NCBI GenBank assembly: GCA_037039685.1
Contig: JAWNGF010000001.1
Span: 1,798,001-1,862,000, forward strand
Direction: 5' to 3'
Source of the DNA: Ceratobasidium sp. AG-K
Taxonomy: Eukaryota; Basidiomycota; Agaricomycetes; Cantharellales; Ceratobasidiaceae
DNA length: 64,000 nucleotides
This document shows, in pieces, positions 1 through 11,306 of the stretch. The notes under the pieces are model-generated. The model had not been told where the DNA came from. It made no database searches and saw only the letters and a list, made by a program, of their open reading frames with translations. The translations under genes were made by a program, and so were the position numbers. Position 1 is the first letter of the stretch. Each line of letters opens with the position of its first letter.

Positions 1-80
1 CAGGTGAGAGGACGGCCGGGACATTTTGTTGTACAACAAAGAGCGAATAACGGGAGCATGTATGAAAGAAATAGTCTATC

Positions 81-2387
81 TAGTTGAAATGTATCCATAA
101 CCTGCTGTCGAGCTCGTTTTTTAAAACACGTCGTCGTCACTGGGTCGTAATCGGATCGAGTCGGGATGCGAAAATAGTGCTCGTACTCGGACTGTGAGGT
201 CGTCGGTGAGGGTACGCCTTGCTCAGAGCCCGCGTTGGCATTGTTCTTCTTGCCGATCCGAAAGGTGCGTTTCCGTCTGGCCTTGACCGGGACACGTTCA
301 ACGTGCTGGGCGGCACTGACGCTGCCCGTCGGACGTCTTGGCACACTGCGCACCGTCACATGCTGCGGGCTAGGCGTGTACAGCGACAACGTATGGTTCG
401 TCTGGCTCAACGTGCTCAGCTGAGTCACGGTCGTATTCAACCCCGGACGCAGCACAATCTCACGCTCGAGGTCTCCCATGGAGCCCTCGGGTGTGTCATA
501 GTACATGACTTCGTGCGGGTACGTCGGGCTGACCATCGAGGGCGAGAGCGAGCGTCGGCGGTTGCGTGGTTCGTGGCCCGAGTCTTCTTCGACGGGCGGG
601 AGCTCCGAGGACGGAGGCGTGGAGATTGTCCGGGCCGCGCCACTGGAGCGTGAGCCGGTGGGTGCGCTCGAGCCCAGATGAGACGACGCGGCGGTACGAC
701 GGCGACCCCGAATCTCGTCGTGTTCTCGGTGCTCGAATCTGAGTTGGGAACCGGCGCGAGAGAGCGGTGCCCGAGAGGGAAATACAACCGGACTCGGGAG
801 TTCGTCGCGCCCCAGAGGCATGTGGCGCCCCATCTGGCGGCGCAGAGCTTCTTGATGTCCAACCCACTGCTTAAGCGGGACTCTGTGCTGGCGGGGTCTT
901 CGTCCGCGTCCAGAATCAGAATGATAAGGCGAGCCTAGTGGCTTGGGAGCTAGAGGTGAGCCGTTGGCTCTCGGGCGGGTGATAGTGCCTCCCCCGACGG
1001 CGGGGATTGTTTCGTACTCGGTCGTGTCCACAGGGCCCGGCTCGACCGACGGAGAGTACTCTGAAAAATCTTGACCGTTTTCTTCCCAATCCGGTACGTC
1101 GAATGTATTGTCCTCTTGTACCGAGCTCTGCTGGCTGCTTTCATCCGTGAGATCTCCGAGCCCCCGGTTCTGGACATACAGTTGTCCAAACCCACTGTAC
1201 GAGCTCTTGGCAGGCAAACCCTCGGGTCGCAAGCCGTAAGTGGGATCAAAGTTGTCGATATCATCGTCGATATCGGGAAACGAAGCACGACGTTGGTCAG
1301 GCGGCTCGATCGGGGAAGGCACAGGCGGAAGCGACGAGTGCGTCGGGGAATTGAGCGACGAGCCCTGGCGTGACCGGCCGCTTCCGATGATGGATGGTGC
1401 TACCGAAAGGCGCGGACGGAGGGCGGCCAGACCGGCAGGAGTCGGGAGGGAGTAGGACGAGAGCGCCGGGCGGAGTCCGACAGTCGGGAAGCGCACGGGC
1501 CGATCCGGAGACATGGGCGCAAAGGTCGAGGGTGGGGGCAACGTCGCCTCGTGGTCGTGTTCGGCGACAGAGGGCAAACTGGACATGGGTCCACGCGGTA
1601 CACGCGCATACGGCGTCTCGACCTTGGCCTTGCCAGCAAGCCAGCGCTGCGAGAGGCGATGGATGATCCCTGGGAGATCTTCCCGGAACATTTCGCGCAG
1701 CTGGCCCTCGATCTCGCGCTGAATGTACTTTTGGATGACGGCAATCGAGTCGAATGTGCTGCTGACTTCGACGTTTTGGAGCGGGTCTGTCTTGAAGACG
1801 AGTGTGATGCCCTTTTGTTTCGAGACGACGAGGACGACATAGGCGTTGAGCCGAAAGTGCGAGAGGCGCAGGTGCATCGGCACCACCAGCGGCTGGTGCG
1901 CAGCGAGAAAGCCACGCGAGGTGCCGAGCACTCCTTCGAGGTCAGACTTTTTGTTGTTGAGCGGGTTGGCCTAGAATGAGTGATGTAATTGAGGTGTGGG
2001 GTACGGTGCAACGAGGCGAGCCATACCTGGACTTTGGTGCGCAAAACAATGTGAGCGTCGCCGGCGTAGCTGAGCCTAAAAATACCACGAAATTGGTCCA
2101 TGGTAAGGTCGCCGATATCGCGTACCTCGAGCTCCGGGGGCTACCGAAAACAATATTAAATTAGCTGAAAAAAAGAGCCGATAAGGACGCACCTGCTTGC
2201 CCATTTCGAGTTCGACCACCTCGATCCTGTCTGCTATTATCGGCGGTTTGTTGCCCTTGTTGAGAGCCGCATCGAGCATCTGGCATGCATCACGGTGGAA
2301 GCTCTCGCTGAATCTGGGCCACTCGAACTGGAAGCTACGACCAACGTTTGAGCGGTGCCAACGCACGTGCGACCATACATACCTCAT
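81..2387 (-). CDS. MDM34: MDM34, ERMES complex subunit
   Basis: Mdm34 is the outer-membrane subunit of the ER-mitochondria encounter structure; its SMP domain binds lipid and with Mdm12/Mmm1 tethers ER to mitochondria. The N-terminal half is a clear match: a start like [11 protein letters not shown], then [35 protein letters not shown], and an SMP body ending near [12 protein letters not shown]. The rest is long, Ser/Pro/Arg-rich and low complexity, as is common in fungal Mdm34. Four exons are inferred: 2387-2383 (only ATGAG), 2334-2193, 2140-2027 and 1970-81. Phases agree across all joins and exon 4 stays open for about 630 codons, giving about 716 aa. The stop at 81-83 assumes no further intron near the 3' end, where the last ~15 residues look unlike coding sequence. 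Its start lies 116 bp from the divergent ALKBH1-like gene. Confidence 0.93.
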
Positions 2388-2503
2388 CTTCTGAGCTTGG
2401 AGGGCAACGAGCAGCGAGGCCTAGATGTGGGACGTAGTGGTGGTCACAAATACGCTCTAGGTTATTTCAAGCGAAACTTTAGCGCCGACGTCCATCACCC
2501 CTC

Positions 2504-3988
2504 ATGGACACATCCTCACGCGAGTACATAAAGGGCCTCCGCCATCACCTCAAATCCCAGAAAAACAAGGCTCAGGAGCATAACGCGCCGCTCAGTGCAT
2601 TTCGAGTCGCTGAGAAATTTTTCAAGTCGCGGTTTCCCCCGCCTGATCTTGCGAATGTGCTCGATTTGGCGACGCTGGATCCTGCTCGGGAACCTGAAAT
2701 CAGTTCGGGCGGGTGGAGAGGGAGCTCAGATACGTCTGCACTACGTCAGATCCGCCTCAAGGGGGTTTCGCAGGATGCGTATTTGATCGATCGGATACCC
2801 GGTCGGTGCTCGTACGATGCCCTAGATGGCGACTAACATTGCTGCAGTTAGGCCTCGTCCTCTTGCCGTCCTTTGTCCGTCCGTCTGCCCAGCGCGAGCT
2901 CGTCGTGAGCTGTTTGCGCAACCACGCCCGCGCGCCCAACGAGTCCAATCTCGATGCGCATTATAACGTCCCGTCCGCTGGGCTCTGGAACGCATGGGAA
3001 CACGTCGCGTCCCGTCGCGCGACCGAACGAGGATTCGACACGATCGTCGAGACTAAATGGAAAGACGACCTCCCCACCGAATCCTTCCACCCCCCAGACG
3101 CCAGCCGCACCCTGATCGAAAACGCCCCAGGCTCGCTCGACTCGAGAGTGAAACTCGCGCCGATGCCGTCGTCTTCGATCCAGCCATGTGCGGTATCGGC
3201 GTTGATCCCCAAGCTTCGGTGGTCGAATATCGGGTTGAATTATCATTGGGGGACCAAGTCGTATGATTTTGAGCGGGCGAGGGTGCCATTTCCACAGGAT
3301 ATTCGGGACGTGTGCGTCGAGGCGGTCAAGAGGGTTGATTGGAACGAGGTCTGGGCGGGCGTGGCGGATGGGATGGAGTGGAAGGACGGTGTGGATTGGG
3401 ATACCTGGGAGCATACATACGGTTCGTCCAACCCAAGCTGGAGTGCATTCACTCACCCCACACAGAACCCGACGCAGGAATCATCAACTTTTACCAACCC
3501 CGAGTACGTCTCCCGCATACATCTTACGTCTACTCACACACTCTAGGACACACTCATGGGCCACGTCGATCGTTCGGAAATATCGTCTACGACGCCGCTG
3601 GTTTCCATCTCGTACGTCATTTACGTGTTCTGTAGATCGCGTCCTGAAACTACGTACAGTCTAGGCAACGCGGCGATATTTTTGATTGGTGGACTTAGCC
3701 GAGACGTTGAACCTGTGCCCATCTTGTTACGCTCGGGAGACGTGGTGATCATGTCTGGGCCTGGTTGTCGCCGGGCGTACCACGGTGAGTGTGACGTCCA
3801 AGGTAAAACGCGTGTCTGAGACCTCGCTAGGTGTGCCTCGAATACTAGAAGGGACAACCCCGGCGCATTTGACACCCGAAAGCGACGACCTGCGTGAAAA
3901 CCTGGTCTCTGAGTACATAAAGCACGCGCGGGTCAACTGCAACGTCCGGCAAGTCTTTCCCACCGGGTATAAGCACAATGTAGACTAG
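2504..3988 (+). CDS. ALKBH1-type 2-oxoglutarate/Fe(II) dioxygenase
   Basis: AlkB-family nucleic acid demethylase of the ALKBH1 branch (family substrates include tRNA m1A and DNA 6mA; the target here is unknown). Exons inferred: 2504-2801, 2852-3421, 3466-3503, 3547-3611, 3660-3784, 3831-3988, all in phase. Diagnostic segments: IPGLVLLPSF near the N terminus, a YHWG..Y block, INFYQP, the iron-binding HVDRSE (HxD), AIFLIGG, SGDVVIMSG, the second iron ligand in RRAYHGVPR, and the 2-oxoglutarate-binding RVNCNVR (R-x5-R). All catalytic residues are present, so it should be active. It is divergent from MDM34 across 116 bp. No mitochondrial presequence is obvious. Confidence 0.92.
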
Positions 3989-4105
3989 AATTAGAATGGA
4001 TCTATTTGGCACGCTGTCAACCCTCCCAAACGGGCCATTATCCTCTTGGCGCTTATTCTAGTAAAGGGGCTAGCTGACAGTTGTTACAACCTTCCGTCCA
4101 CTCTG

Positions 4106-4111
4106 TATATA
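4106..4111 (+). promoter_or_regulatory. TATA-like box upstream of Uds1 gene
   Basis: TATATA lies about 40 nt upstream of the ATG at 4152, in a pyrimidine-rich leader. The position suits a core promoter with a very short 5' UTR; this is inferred from sequence only. Confidence 0.35.
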
Positions 4112-4151
4112 CCCCCACTCTTTTTTCGTTCAACTTTTTTTTCTTTAACTG

Positions 4152-6733
4152 ATGAACAATATCGCTCGACGGCTCTTGGGCGGCGGGTTGGGCGCGTCGT
4201 CCAAGGACGCTCCAGCGGACGGACAACAACCACCCGCGGTGGCACCCCTCGCCATTGGAGGAGGCGCCAAGCCGCAGCAACAATGGTCACCTGCGACGGC
4301 ATCTCCAACCAGTCCAAGCAGAACGCGAGTGGACGACAGCACAGTGCGCCAACGACCCGCTCGATCGTCGGGCAAAAGCTTTGCGGCGGCAGCAGTGGTG
4401 TCTCCACCCCCCATGATGACCCGGCAGATATCGACGTCGCGGCCAATGGTGAATACCAAGAGTGGAATGGCCGGTGTGGGCGCCAACGGATCCAACACGC
4501 GCGACGAGCTGCTGATGAGTCTGCTCGCGAGCGAAGCGATGGTCGACAGTCGGAGTTCAGAGATTTTGAGCGCAGAGCTCGTCGAGGAGCTTAAAAAGGT
4601 ATGTACGCGTACATACATGGGCTAAGCTAACAGTACATTAGGAAGACGCTCTGTTGCAATCCCGCCTCGCCTCGTCGACCAAAAAACTCGAGCTCGAGAC
4701 GAAAATGCGCGATGCTGCTCGCTCGCTTGCCACCCTCAACTCGAGCAACAAGTCAATGTCCAAACAAGCGGCAGAACAGCTCGACGTGGCCTCGCGACGG
4801 TTCGAATCCGCCCAGGCGGACCATATGCAGATCCAGACACGCGCCGCAGAAGTCAAGCGCAAGTTGCTGGAGCATCGGGCAGGCGTGTTGAGCGCTGTAC
4901 TACGCAAGTCGGAAGAAGACAGCGCGAGCGAGCGTCCGTCGGCTCCCATGAGTCCAACCGAATCGACCACCAGCGTCTCGACGCTGAGCAAATTCGACGG
5001 TGCGCACTTGTACGCAGGACACGCCAAGGCAGCCGTTCCGGGTGCTCGCTCGGGCATGTCGGCTGCCGAACAAGAGCAACTATTGGAGCGCGTACGGGCG
5101 GCGGAAGAGTCGGCCAAGGAAGCCTCGAAAAAGGCCGCCGAGCTGAATCGTGACATGGGGCTACTCAAACTCGAAAAGGCCGAAGCCGAGACGACGGCTG
5201 CGCTCGAAATCCAACAGGCCGAGGAACAGGTCGCCGAGCTCCGACGCGAGGTTGCGAGGCTGGACAAGACCCAGGCATGGGAAAAGGAGCGCGAGGATTT
5301 GGTGGAGGATATCGCCCAGCGGAACGCGCAGATCGAGGACCTACAGCAAAAAATCGAAGGCCTCGAGGAGGATGTGACTAACCGGGGCAAGTCGAGCGGC
5401 ACCGAGACCGAGGCCGAGCTCGAATCTGCGCGCAAGGCACTCAGGGCGGTCGTACGTACCAAGCGACTCAATGTCCAGGCAGTCGAGGGCGAGGGTGACT
5501 CTGTCTACTCGGTCGCGAACATGGCTGCTGCCATTGCCGCACACGTGGACGGTCTAGACGAAGGCAAAAAGACGATCGAAAAGGCAAAGCGTGAATTGGA
5601 GGCCCAGCTCCACGAGGAGCAAGCGGCCAAGGAGAAGCTCCTACGCCAATTGGAAGAGTCGAGGCAGGATAACCAAGAGTCGCTTCGCCAAGTTGCCACG
5701 CTCGAACGCCAGATGCAGGTTAGCCTCTAGCCACGCTCATCAGAACGTTTCTAAATGATTTCCAGGAGCAAACAGACCGCATTGTCGAACTTTCCCGATC
5801 CGAAAGTTCCGGCATGGCCAGCGTCGAGAATACGAGTGCGGAACTGAACAAGACCATGAACGCGCTCATCGCGCTCTGGGGGATTCTTCCATCTGCAGAA
5901 GGTCGGGCTACGAAGCTTTCGAGCATGCAAGCCAATCGGGACCCTACCGAACCCCATATTCTTGGATCACCACGCACCGTGCGTCCACCCAATGCGCCCC
6001 CCCTCATTTCGGACGCGGACATTCGAAGTCTGCGTATGCTCTATGACCCCAACGGTCCCTTCCTCACGCCTCCCCCGCCGGGCAAGTTTTCGATCGAGGC
6101 GTTTACGGCCAAGGTCCGCGCGTTGGTCGCCGACGACCGCGCGATTGTCGAGCGCTTGCTCAAGTTTGCTTCTACGCACGAGTTGCTCAAGACAAATGCC
6201 GAAAAGGCACAGAAACTCGCGCAAGAAAGCACGGTTAGTCTCAAGACGTACCAAGACCAAGTGCAGATGCTCGAAGATCGCAATAATACCATGGCCAGTC
6301 GGCAGGCTGCACTGTGAGTTTATTTTCAGCTTCTCGAACGACTGATTAATGGCGTTGCAGGTTGGAAGAGATCGAGCAGATCCAGGCTGCGTACGAGGAA
6401 GTTCTCGAGATTCGACAGCAACTCGAGATTGACGCGGCTCGCCAGGCCGAAGTATGCGCGAGTTTGACCGAGGCGAATAATACCCTGAGCGCGCGAGCTC
6501 TGACCCTGGCTGAAGAGAGCGCCAATGCGTCTGCACCCGTGGCCGCAGCACGAGCCAAACTCGAAGCGGAATCGGCTGCGCTCAAAAAGAAATCCGATGA
6601 GCTCGAGGCCGAGTTGGACCGAGTGCGCGGGGCAGAGCAGGGCCAACGTATTGCGCTATTGGACGAACTCAACTCGATGCAAACTGAAAACACGAATCTC
6701 CGAAACCAACTTCGGGCGTTGCAGTCTCGCTGA
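4152..6733 (+). CDS. Uds1-domain coiled-coil protein
   Basis: The N-terminal third carries the fungal Uds1 (up-regulated during septation) domain: after a Ser/Pro/Ala-rich leader come DELLMSLLASEAMVDSR, then EILSAELVEELKKEDALLQ and LELETKMRDAARSL. The rest is almost continuous heptad coiled coil, broken by a Pro-rich stretch near 5940-6080 (GPFLTPPPPGKF). Exons 4152-4598, 4642-5718, 5766-6313 and 6361-6733 join in phase. The domain is known from fission-yeast genes induced at septation; a cytoskeletal or polarity role is likely but not shown here. No catalytic motif, signal peptide or membrane segment is seen. Confidence 0.87.
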
Positions 6734-7116
6734 TCGCCCAGGTACCGGAGTGGCGACCATATGGAGCACGGTCAGGGATGATACCTGTTTTGTTGGGCTG
6801 GTTGTATCTATGGGTTATTCCAATGTACATTATATCATGCACATGTTCCTAATCGTATTTTCGATTTGATCGACTAGCCGTTGGAGCACGGTTGAAACGA
6901 GCGAGTTTCAGATGGACATGGGATGTTTCTCCCTTCGATCAGCTTGGATCGTGTGATGCCGTGGGCAATCATGATCCATGGAAATTTTCATCTGCGTTTT
7001 CGATGTGAAAGTGCGCACTGACGCCACAGCCTGGGGTCGGCTACGGGGCGATGGGTAGCCGGGGTGTACAAGAGGACGGGGTAGGAAAGATTCCCCGCTT
7101 AGCTTCCTCGCAGATT
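6734..7116. other. Intergenic, Uds1 to bHLH gene
   Basis: 383 bp without a convincing gene. A likely 5'-UTR intron of the bHLH gene runs about 7066-7113 (GTACAA...CTCGCAG) and ends just before its ATG, so part of this stretch is leader sequence. Confidence 0.4.
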
Positions 7117-7947
7117 ATGCAGCATCCTCATGACCAGCGCCGCTATTACCAGTATCCGAATGCTTCCGGCCAGTTGACCACCATGAGCCACGCACTGCTC
7201 TCGTCTGCCGAGGAAAGCAACATCTTTGGCTTTCTCGATGCCTTTGATTGGGACCTCGACGAGTCGGTCGGCGCTGGGATGCCGGCGTTTGAGCCTGCGC
7301 CGATGGATGAGTTCTTCGATGGTGAGCATTAATGATTATTTATTAATCTAGCTAATCGTCTGTGTAGCCCAGCCGCCAATCCCGCTCCATCCGTTTACAC
7401 ACCAGTCACCATCGCTCCCGGTGCTGCAGCACCCAACCCCCCTCCGTACATCGCCCAACTCGGAAGCAAGTTCAAGCACTGTCACGTCCCGGACACCCAA
7501 GCCCCTGCTCACTCAGCCCCAGAAACGTCTGAACCACATCATGTCCGAGCAAAAGCGCCGCAACGCCATCAAGGAAGGATACGAGACGTTGGCAATGCTT
7601 CTCTCCCCCGGCGACGTTGCGCCCAAACTCGCAGAGCTTGCGTCGCCCCACGGAAAGGCCCAGGCAGTGCTCATGGCTAGCGAGGTATGTACCCCGCCAA
7701 TCGCCGAACGATGACTAACCTCCGGCAGTTTGGGTATACCGGTCGGCCGGGACGCGCACGAGGCTCGGGCAAAAACGGCAAGGCTAAAAAGATGGGCAAA
7801 GGCAAGAGCGGCATGCTCTTTCGCGCCGTCGAGTTTTGCAAGTGGCTCCAGCAAGACGTCGATGCGCTCCGGGCTGAAGTGGACCGACTCGAGCGGCGTG
7901 CGCAGCAAAATATCTCGAATGTCGATCCGCATCAGCCCTTGCGATAG
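7117..7947 (+). CDS. bHLH transcription factor
   Basis: Exons 7117-7321, 7368-7684 and 7729-7947 are in phase. The basic region and helix 1 read RLNHIMSEQKRRNAIKEGYE followed by TLAMLL; the His-x3-Glu-x3-Arg triad (H, E, R) is that of E-box binders, often of CACGTG type. The loop is unusually long, about 60 residues, includes a GKNGKAKKMGKGKSG basic stretch and is interrupted by an intron. Helix 2 (FRAVEFCKWLQQDVDALRAE) runs into a short leucine/coiled segment, VDRLERR. The acidic N terminus (FDWDLDESV) may be an activation region. An in-frame ATG at 7051 is rejected because the stretch before 7117 looks like an intron. Long-loop bHLH proteins are typical of Agaricomycetes; the target genes are unknown. 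Confidence 0.82.
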
Positions 7948-8592
7948 CCATCTTTCTCGTTCCTTCTTTCTTCCGGGACTCGCTTCGTCTTCCCGTGTGT
8001 TATTCATACGCACCCTGTAAGCCTACACCTGTTTCACGCTGTACTAAAGCCTAGACACCCTGGTTTCTTTATTATGGTTGTATGCTATTCTCGTAATAAT
8101 GTAATTTGTACTTCTAGCCAACAAAAATGCCATAACGTTCGTAACATGTGAACACACAAGCTGCGTACCAGGAACAACATCATATGGGACAAATGAGCGA
8201 GCAGCCGGTCCCGAGCCACTTGCCTTCGAAGCGATGTTGACAGGTCCCTGTTTTCTGGACGTTGCGGGACCTATAATTTCAGCGCAGCTACCTCGTGCGA
8301 CAATGAATATTGGCACACCACGTTAACTTGATGGATGCAGGTTGTTCTGTTCGGAAGGCAAAAGCTGCTTGGAATTCCGGGATCTTTTGTTTCAGTCGAC
8401 GCTCTGGTCGAATTTTCTACTCTTGTACGTAGAAATTCCTAGCTCTGAGGCTAATTTTGAGGGTTTGTTTTCATATTCTGGCATATGTTCGCTCCGGACC
8501 AAGCATACTTGTAATGTAATCATAATTAAAACCAACTCTTTAAAACGTTACACCGCATACACGTGTACATTAGAATCGAAAAAACAGTCCTT
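7948..8592. other. Convergent intergenic region
   Basis: 645 bp between two stop codons. It is AT-rich with stop codons in most frames; small ORFs here resemble no family I know. It probably holds the 3' UTRs of both genes. Confidence 0.4.
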
Positions 8593-11306
8593 TTACTCGT
8601 ACGACTCGGCAGCGCGCACAGCAGAGTTGAGGTCGAGGTGGAAATAGGGAGTCGCGCGGCTGACGATCGGAGCCTCGAATTCAGTCACCGAGCTCGATGC
8701 ACTACGCGAATCTTCTAAATCCTTCTTGTCCCTCGGCGAGTTCTCGACCGCGTACTCGGCGTTGGGACCAGTGTACTCGCCCTGGGGAGGGGGAACGATG
8801 GGCGCGACCTCGTGGGGGATAGTACGACCATGCTCGGCCATGCCGAACCCACCCGCGACGAGCGCACGACGGATCCAGGGTGAGAGAATCGACGCAAAGT
8901 GGAACTCGACCGGTCGATCAGCCCAGCGCTCGAGCTCCTTGCGCGTGTCCATCAAGTTTTGTACGCCGGTTGTGTCGATATGCGCAACGGCCGAAAAATC
9001 GAGGACGACGGCACGGAGCAAGGGCTTGTGTGTGTCTGCGGCCGCTTCGTCAATCTGGGCACCGCGGCGTGGGCCTGTAAAACAAAATCAGTACGACTCC
9101 ATGCGAGCACATGGTCTTCGCTTACCAGGATCGTTCCAAGGGCGCTCGGACAAGGGTACGTTGGTCATGTCCTTGCCCCGTTTGGTGTGTTCCTTGGCGT
9201 AATCGACCAGGGCCGAATTCACGCTCGATGAATTGGGGAACGTAATCGACTCTTCGAGACGGTAGATGATCACACCGTTGGCGGGCGCGTCAACCTTGAC
9301 GTGGGGGTTCATAACACCACCATTGATCGACAGGGGCACATAGACCGCACGCGAGCGTTTGTCCTCCTCTGAACCAGTAGTCACCGTAACACGACCAAGG
9401 AATTGGCCCTTGGGTACGGCGATGCGAATAAGAAGCAACGCAACAGATGCGATGATCGAAGTGTAGATCCCGTTCTCTGTAGGCAAAATGAGCGAGTGAA
9501 TTCCGACTCGGCTAGCAAAACGTACCAATCGAAGAGAAGATGGTGACTAGGACGGCAGCAAGCCAGATGATGTACTCGAGCGGGGCCACGCGCCAGAACA
9601 TGAACGCCTGGGCGGGCGATGCAACAAGATCGGCAACAGCGTGGATAATAATAGCTGAGAGACCGGCATTTGGAATCCCTAGATTGGAAGGTGAGTCAAT
9701 CGCCGCCAAATTAAGCGTTAATTGCGCCACTCACAGAAAAAGGCATCGGTAAGACCGTAAAGGGCGACGATCACAGTGATACCAGTGATCCAACCAGCAG
9801 CGGGAGTGCGGACACCGCTCTTGCTCTTGAGCGCCGAACGAGAGAAGGAGCCGGTTGCGGGGTAGGCAGAAAACAGTGTACCGATCGTGTTGGTCACACC
9901 AATCGCAATGAGCTCCTGGTTAGGGTCAATCTTGTATCCATTCAGGCGACCGAACGCTGCAACCATGGTCCCCTGGTCAACCAACAGTCGTAAATTAATG
10001 TATCTCGTACTCACACTTGGAGATGGCAATGTGCTCGAGCAACAGGATAATAGTCGAGACTGGGATCTGCGACCCAAGGGCCGAGATGATTCCCGCATCA
10101 ATACGGGGCTGGCCAACATGCTTGAATCCACGTGGAACCGTCTTCAAGACCGAGATGGGGTAATTGCCCTTGGCATCCTTGCGTGGGTGGGCATACAGGT
10201 ATGCGGAAAGAGTGAGGATGATGAGGACGAACGCATTGCGGAGAATTGAAATGAAGAAGAACGTGCGCTCTTTGCGCGGGAAGCGGTGGGTCAAGTAGAT
10301 AAACAAGTACTTGATAAAGTAGAGCGCTGGAAACAACGTTAGATTGGGTCTCTGAGAGATAGTAAATTCACGTACTAAACAGGCCGACGACACCAAATGC
10401 AGCGTCTTTGGTCGCAAACTTCAAGTTCTTCAGCGTGTTGATGATGACCTTGTAAGTCGCAGCGCGAGTACTGGTGGATTCAGTAGATCAGTTTCCGGTT
10501 GCGCGACCTAGATTTGCAGGCAACTACTTACTCGAACCGACTGGAGATACCAAACAAGCCTGGAACCTGGCCGGCAACAATACTGATCGCACTACCCGTC
10601 ATGAAGCCACTGACCGCAGGGGCAGGAATAAACTCGACAATGCGACCAACACGGAGCAGACCAATAGCAAGTACGATGAAGCCGCAGATAAATGCGAGCG
10701 CAACTGCAATTTCAGGACCAGTGTACACATCGGGGTGCGACTTTTGGACGTGTTTGATAACATTGGCGACTTGAAGAGACATGACTGCGACGGGACCGAT
10801 AGACACATCCTTGGATGTAGCAAAGAACTACATTCCAAAATTAGCACACGAGCGCGTATTGGCCAATAGAACACACGCACACAATAGATAAACACTCCAA
10901 CAAAGGAAGCGTAAAGTCCGTACTCGGGGGTCAGACTGGCGAGCTTGGCATAGGACATGCTCTGAGGAACCAGGACAAGCCCGACGGTAAGACCTATACA
11001 TCTCTGTCAGTATGGAAATGGAGGTTCCATATGATAAGATATACCTGCAATGATGTCACCGGTAGCCCAGCCGATATTGTAACGAGTGGCCCATTGGAGC
11101 ACAGGAAACAAGCTCTTGAGGTAGGTGACCACCTAGGAAGAATCGTTAGATCGACACCCTCGGCAACCACCAAGCATACATACGCCATTCTTGACGTTGG
11201 TCTCCTTGGCCTTGTGGAAGTAGTCACGAGTTGAGATCGTATGCGGGATAGGTTGGTCGGGATAGCCGATAATAGACTTGCCAAACCTCTTGAGTTTGTC
11301 GGCCAT
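8593..11306 (-). CDS. SulP family sulfate permease with STAS domain
   Basis: Plasma-membrane sulfate/anion transporter of the SulP (SLC26) family. The N terminus starts MADKLKRFGKSIIG. The SulP signature PEYGLYASFVGVFIY lies near 10930, followed by repeated hydrophobic segments (AVALAFICGFIVLAIGL, GFMTGSAISIVAGQVPGL, LFVFIILT-type helices) and NTIGTLFSAYPATGSFSRS. The C-terminal STAS domain (about 9020-8640) reads AVVLDFSAVAHIDTTGVQNL and IRRALVAGGFG. Roughly nine short introns are needed. The ATG at 11306 is chosen because the conserved N terminus begins there; an in-frame upstream extension to 11474 looks non-coding. The convergent neighbour is the bHLH gene. Confidence 0.9.
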
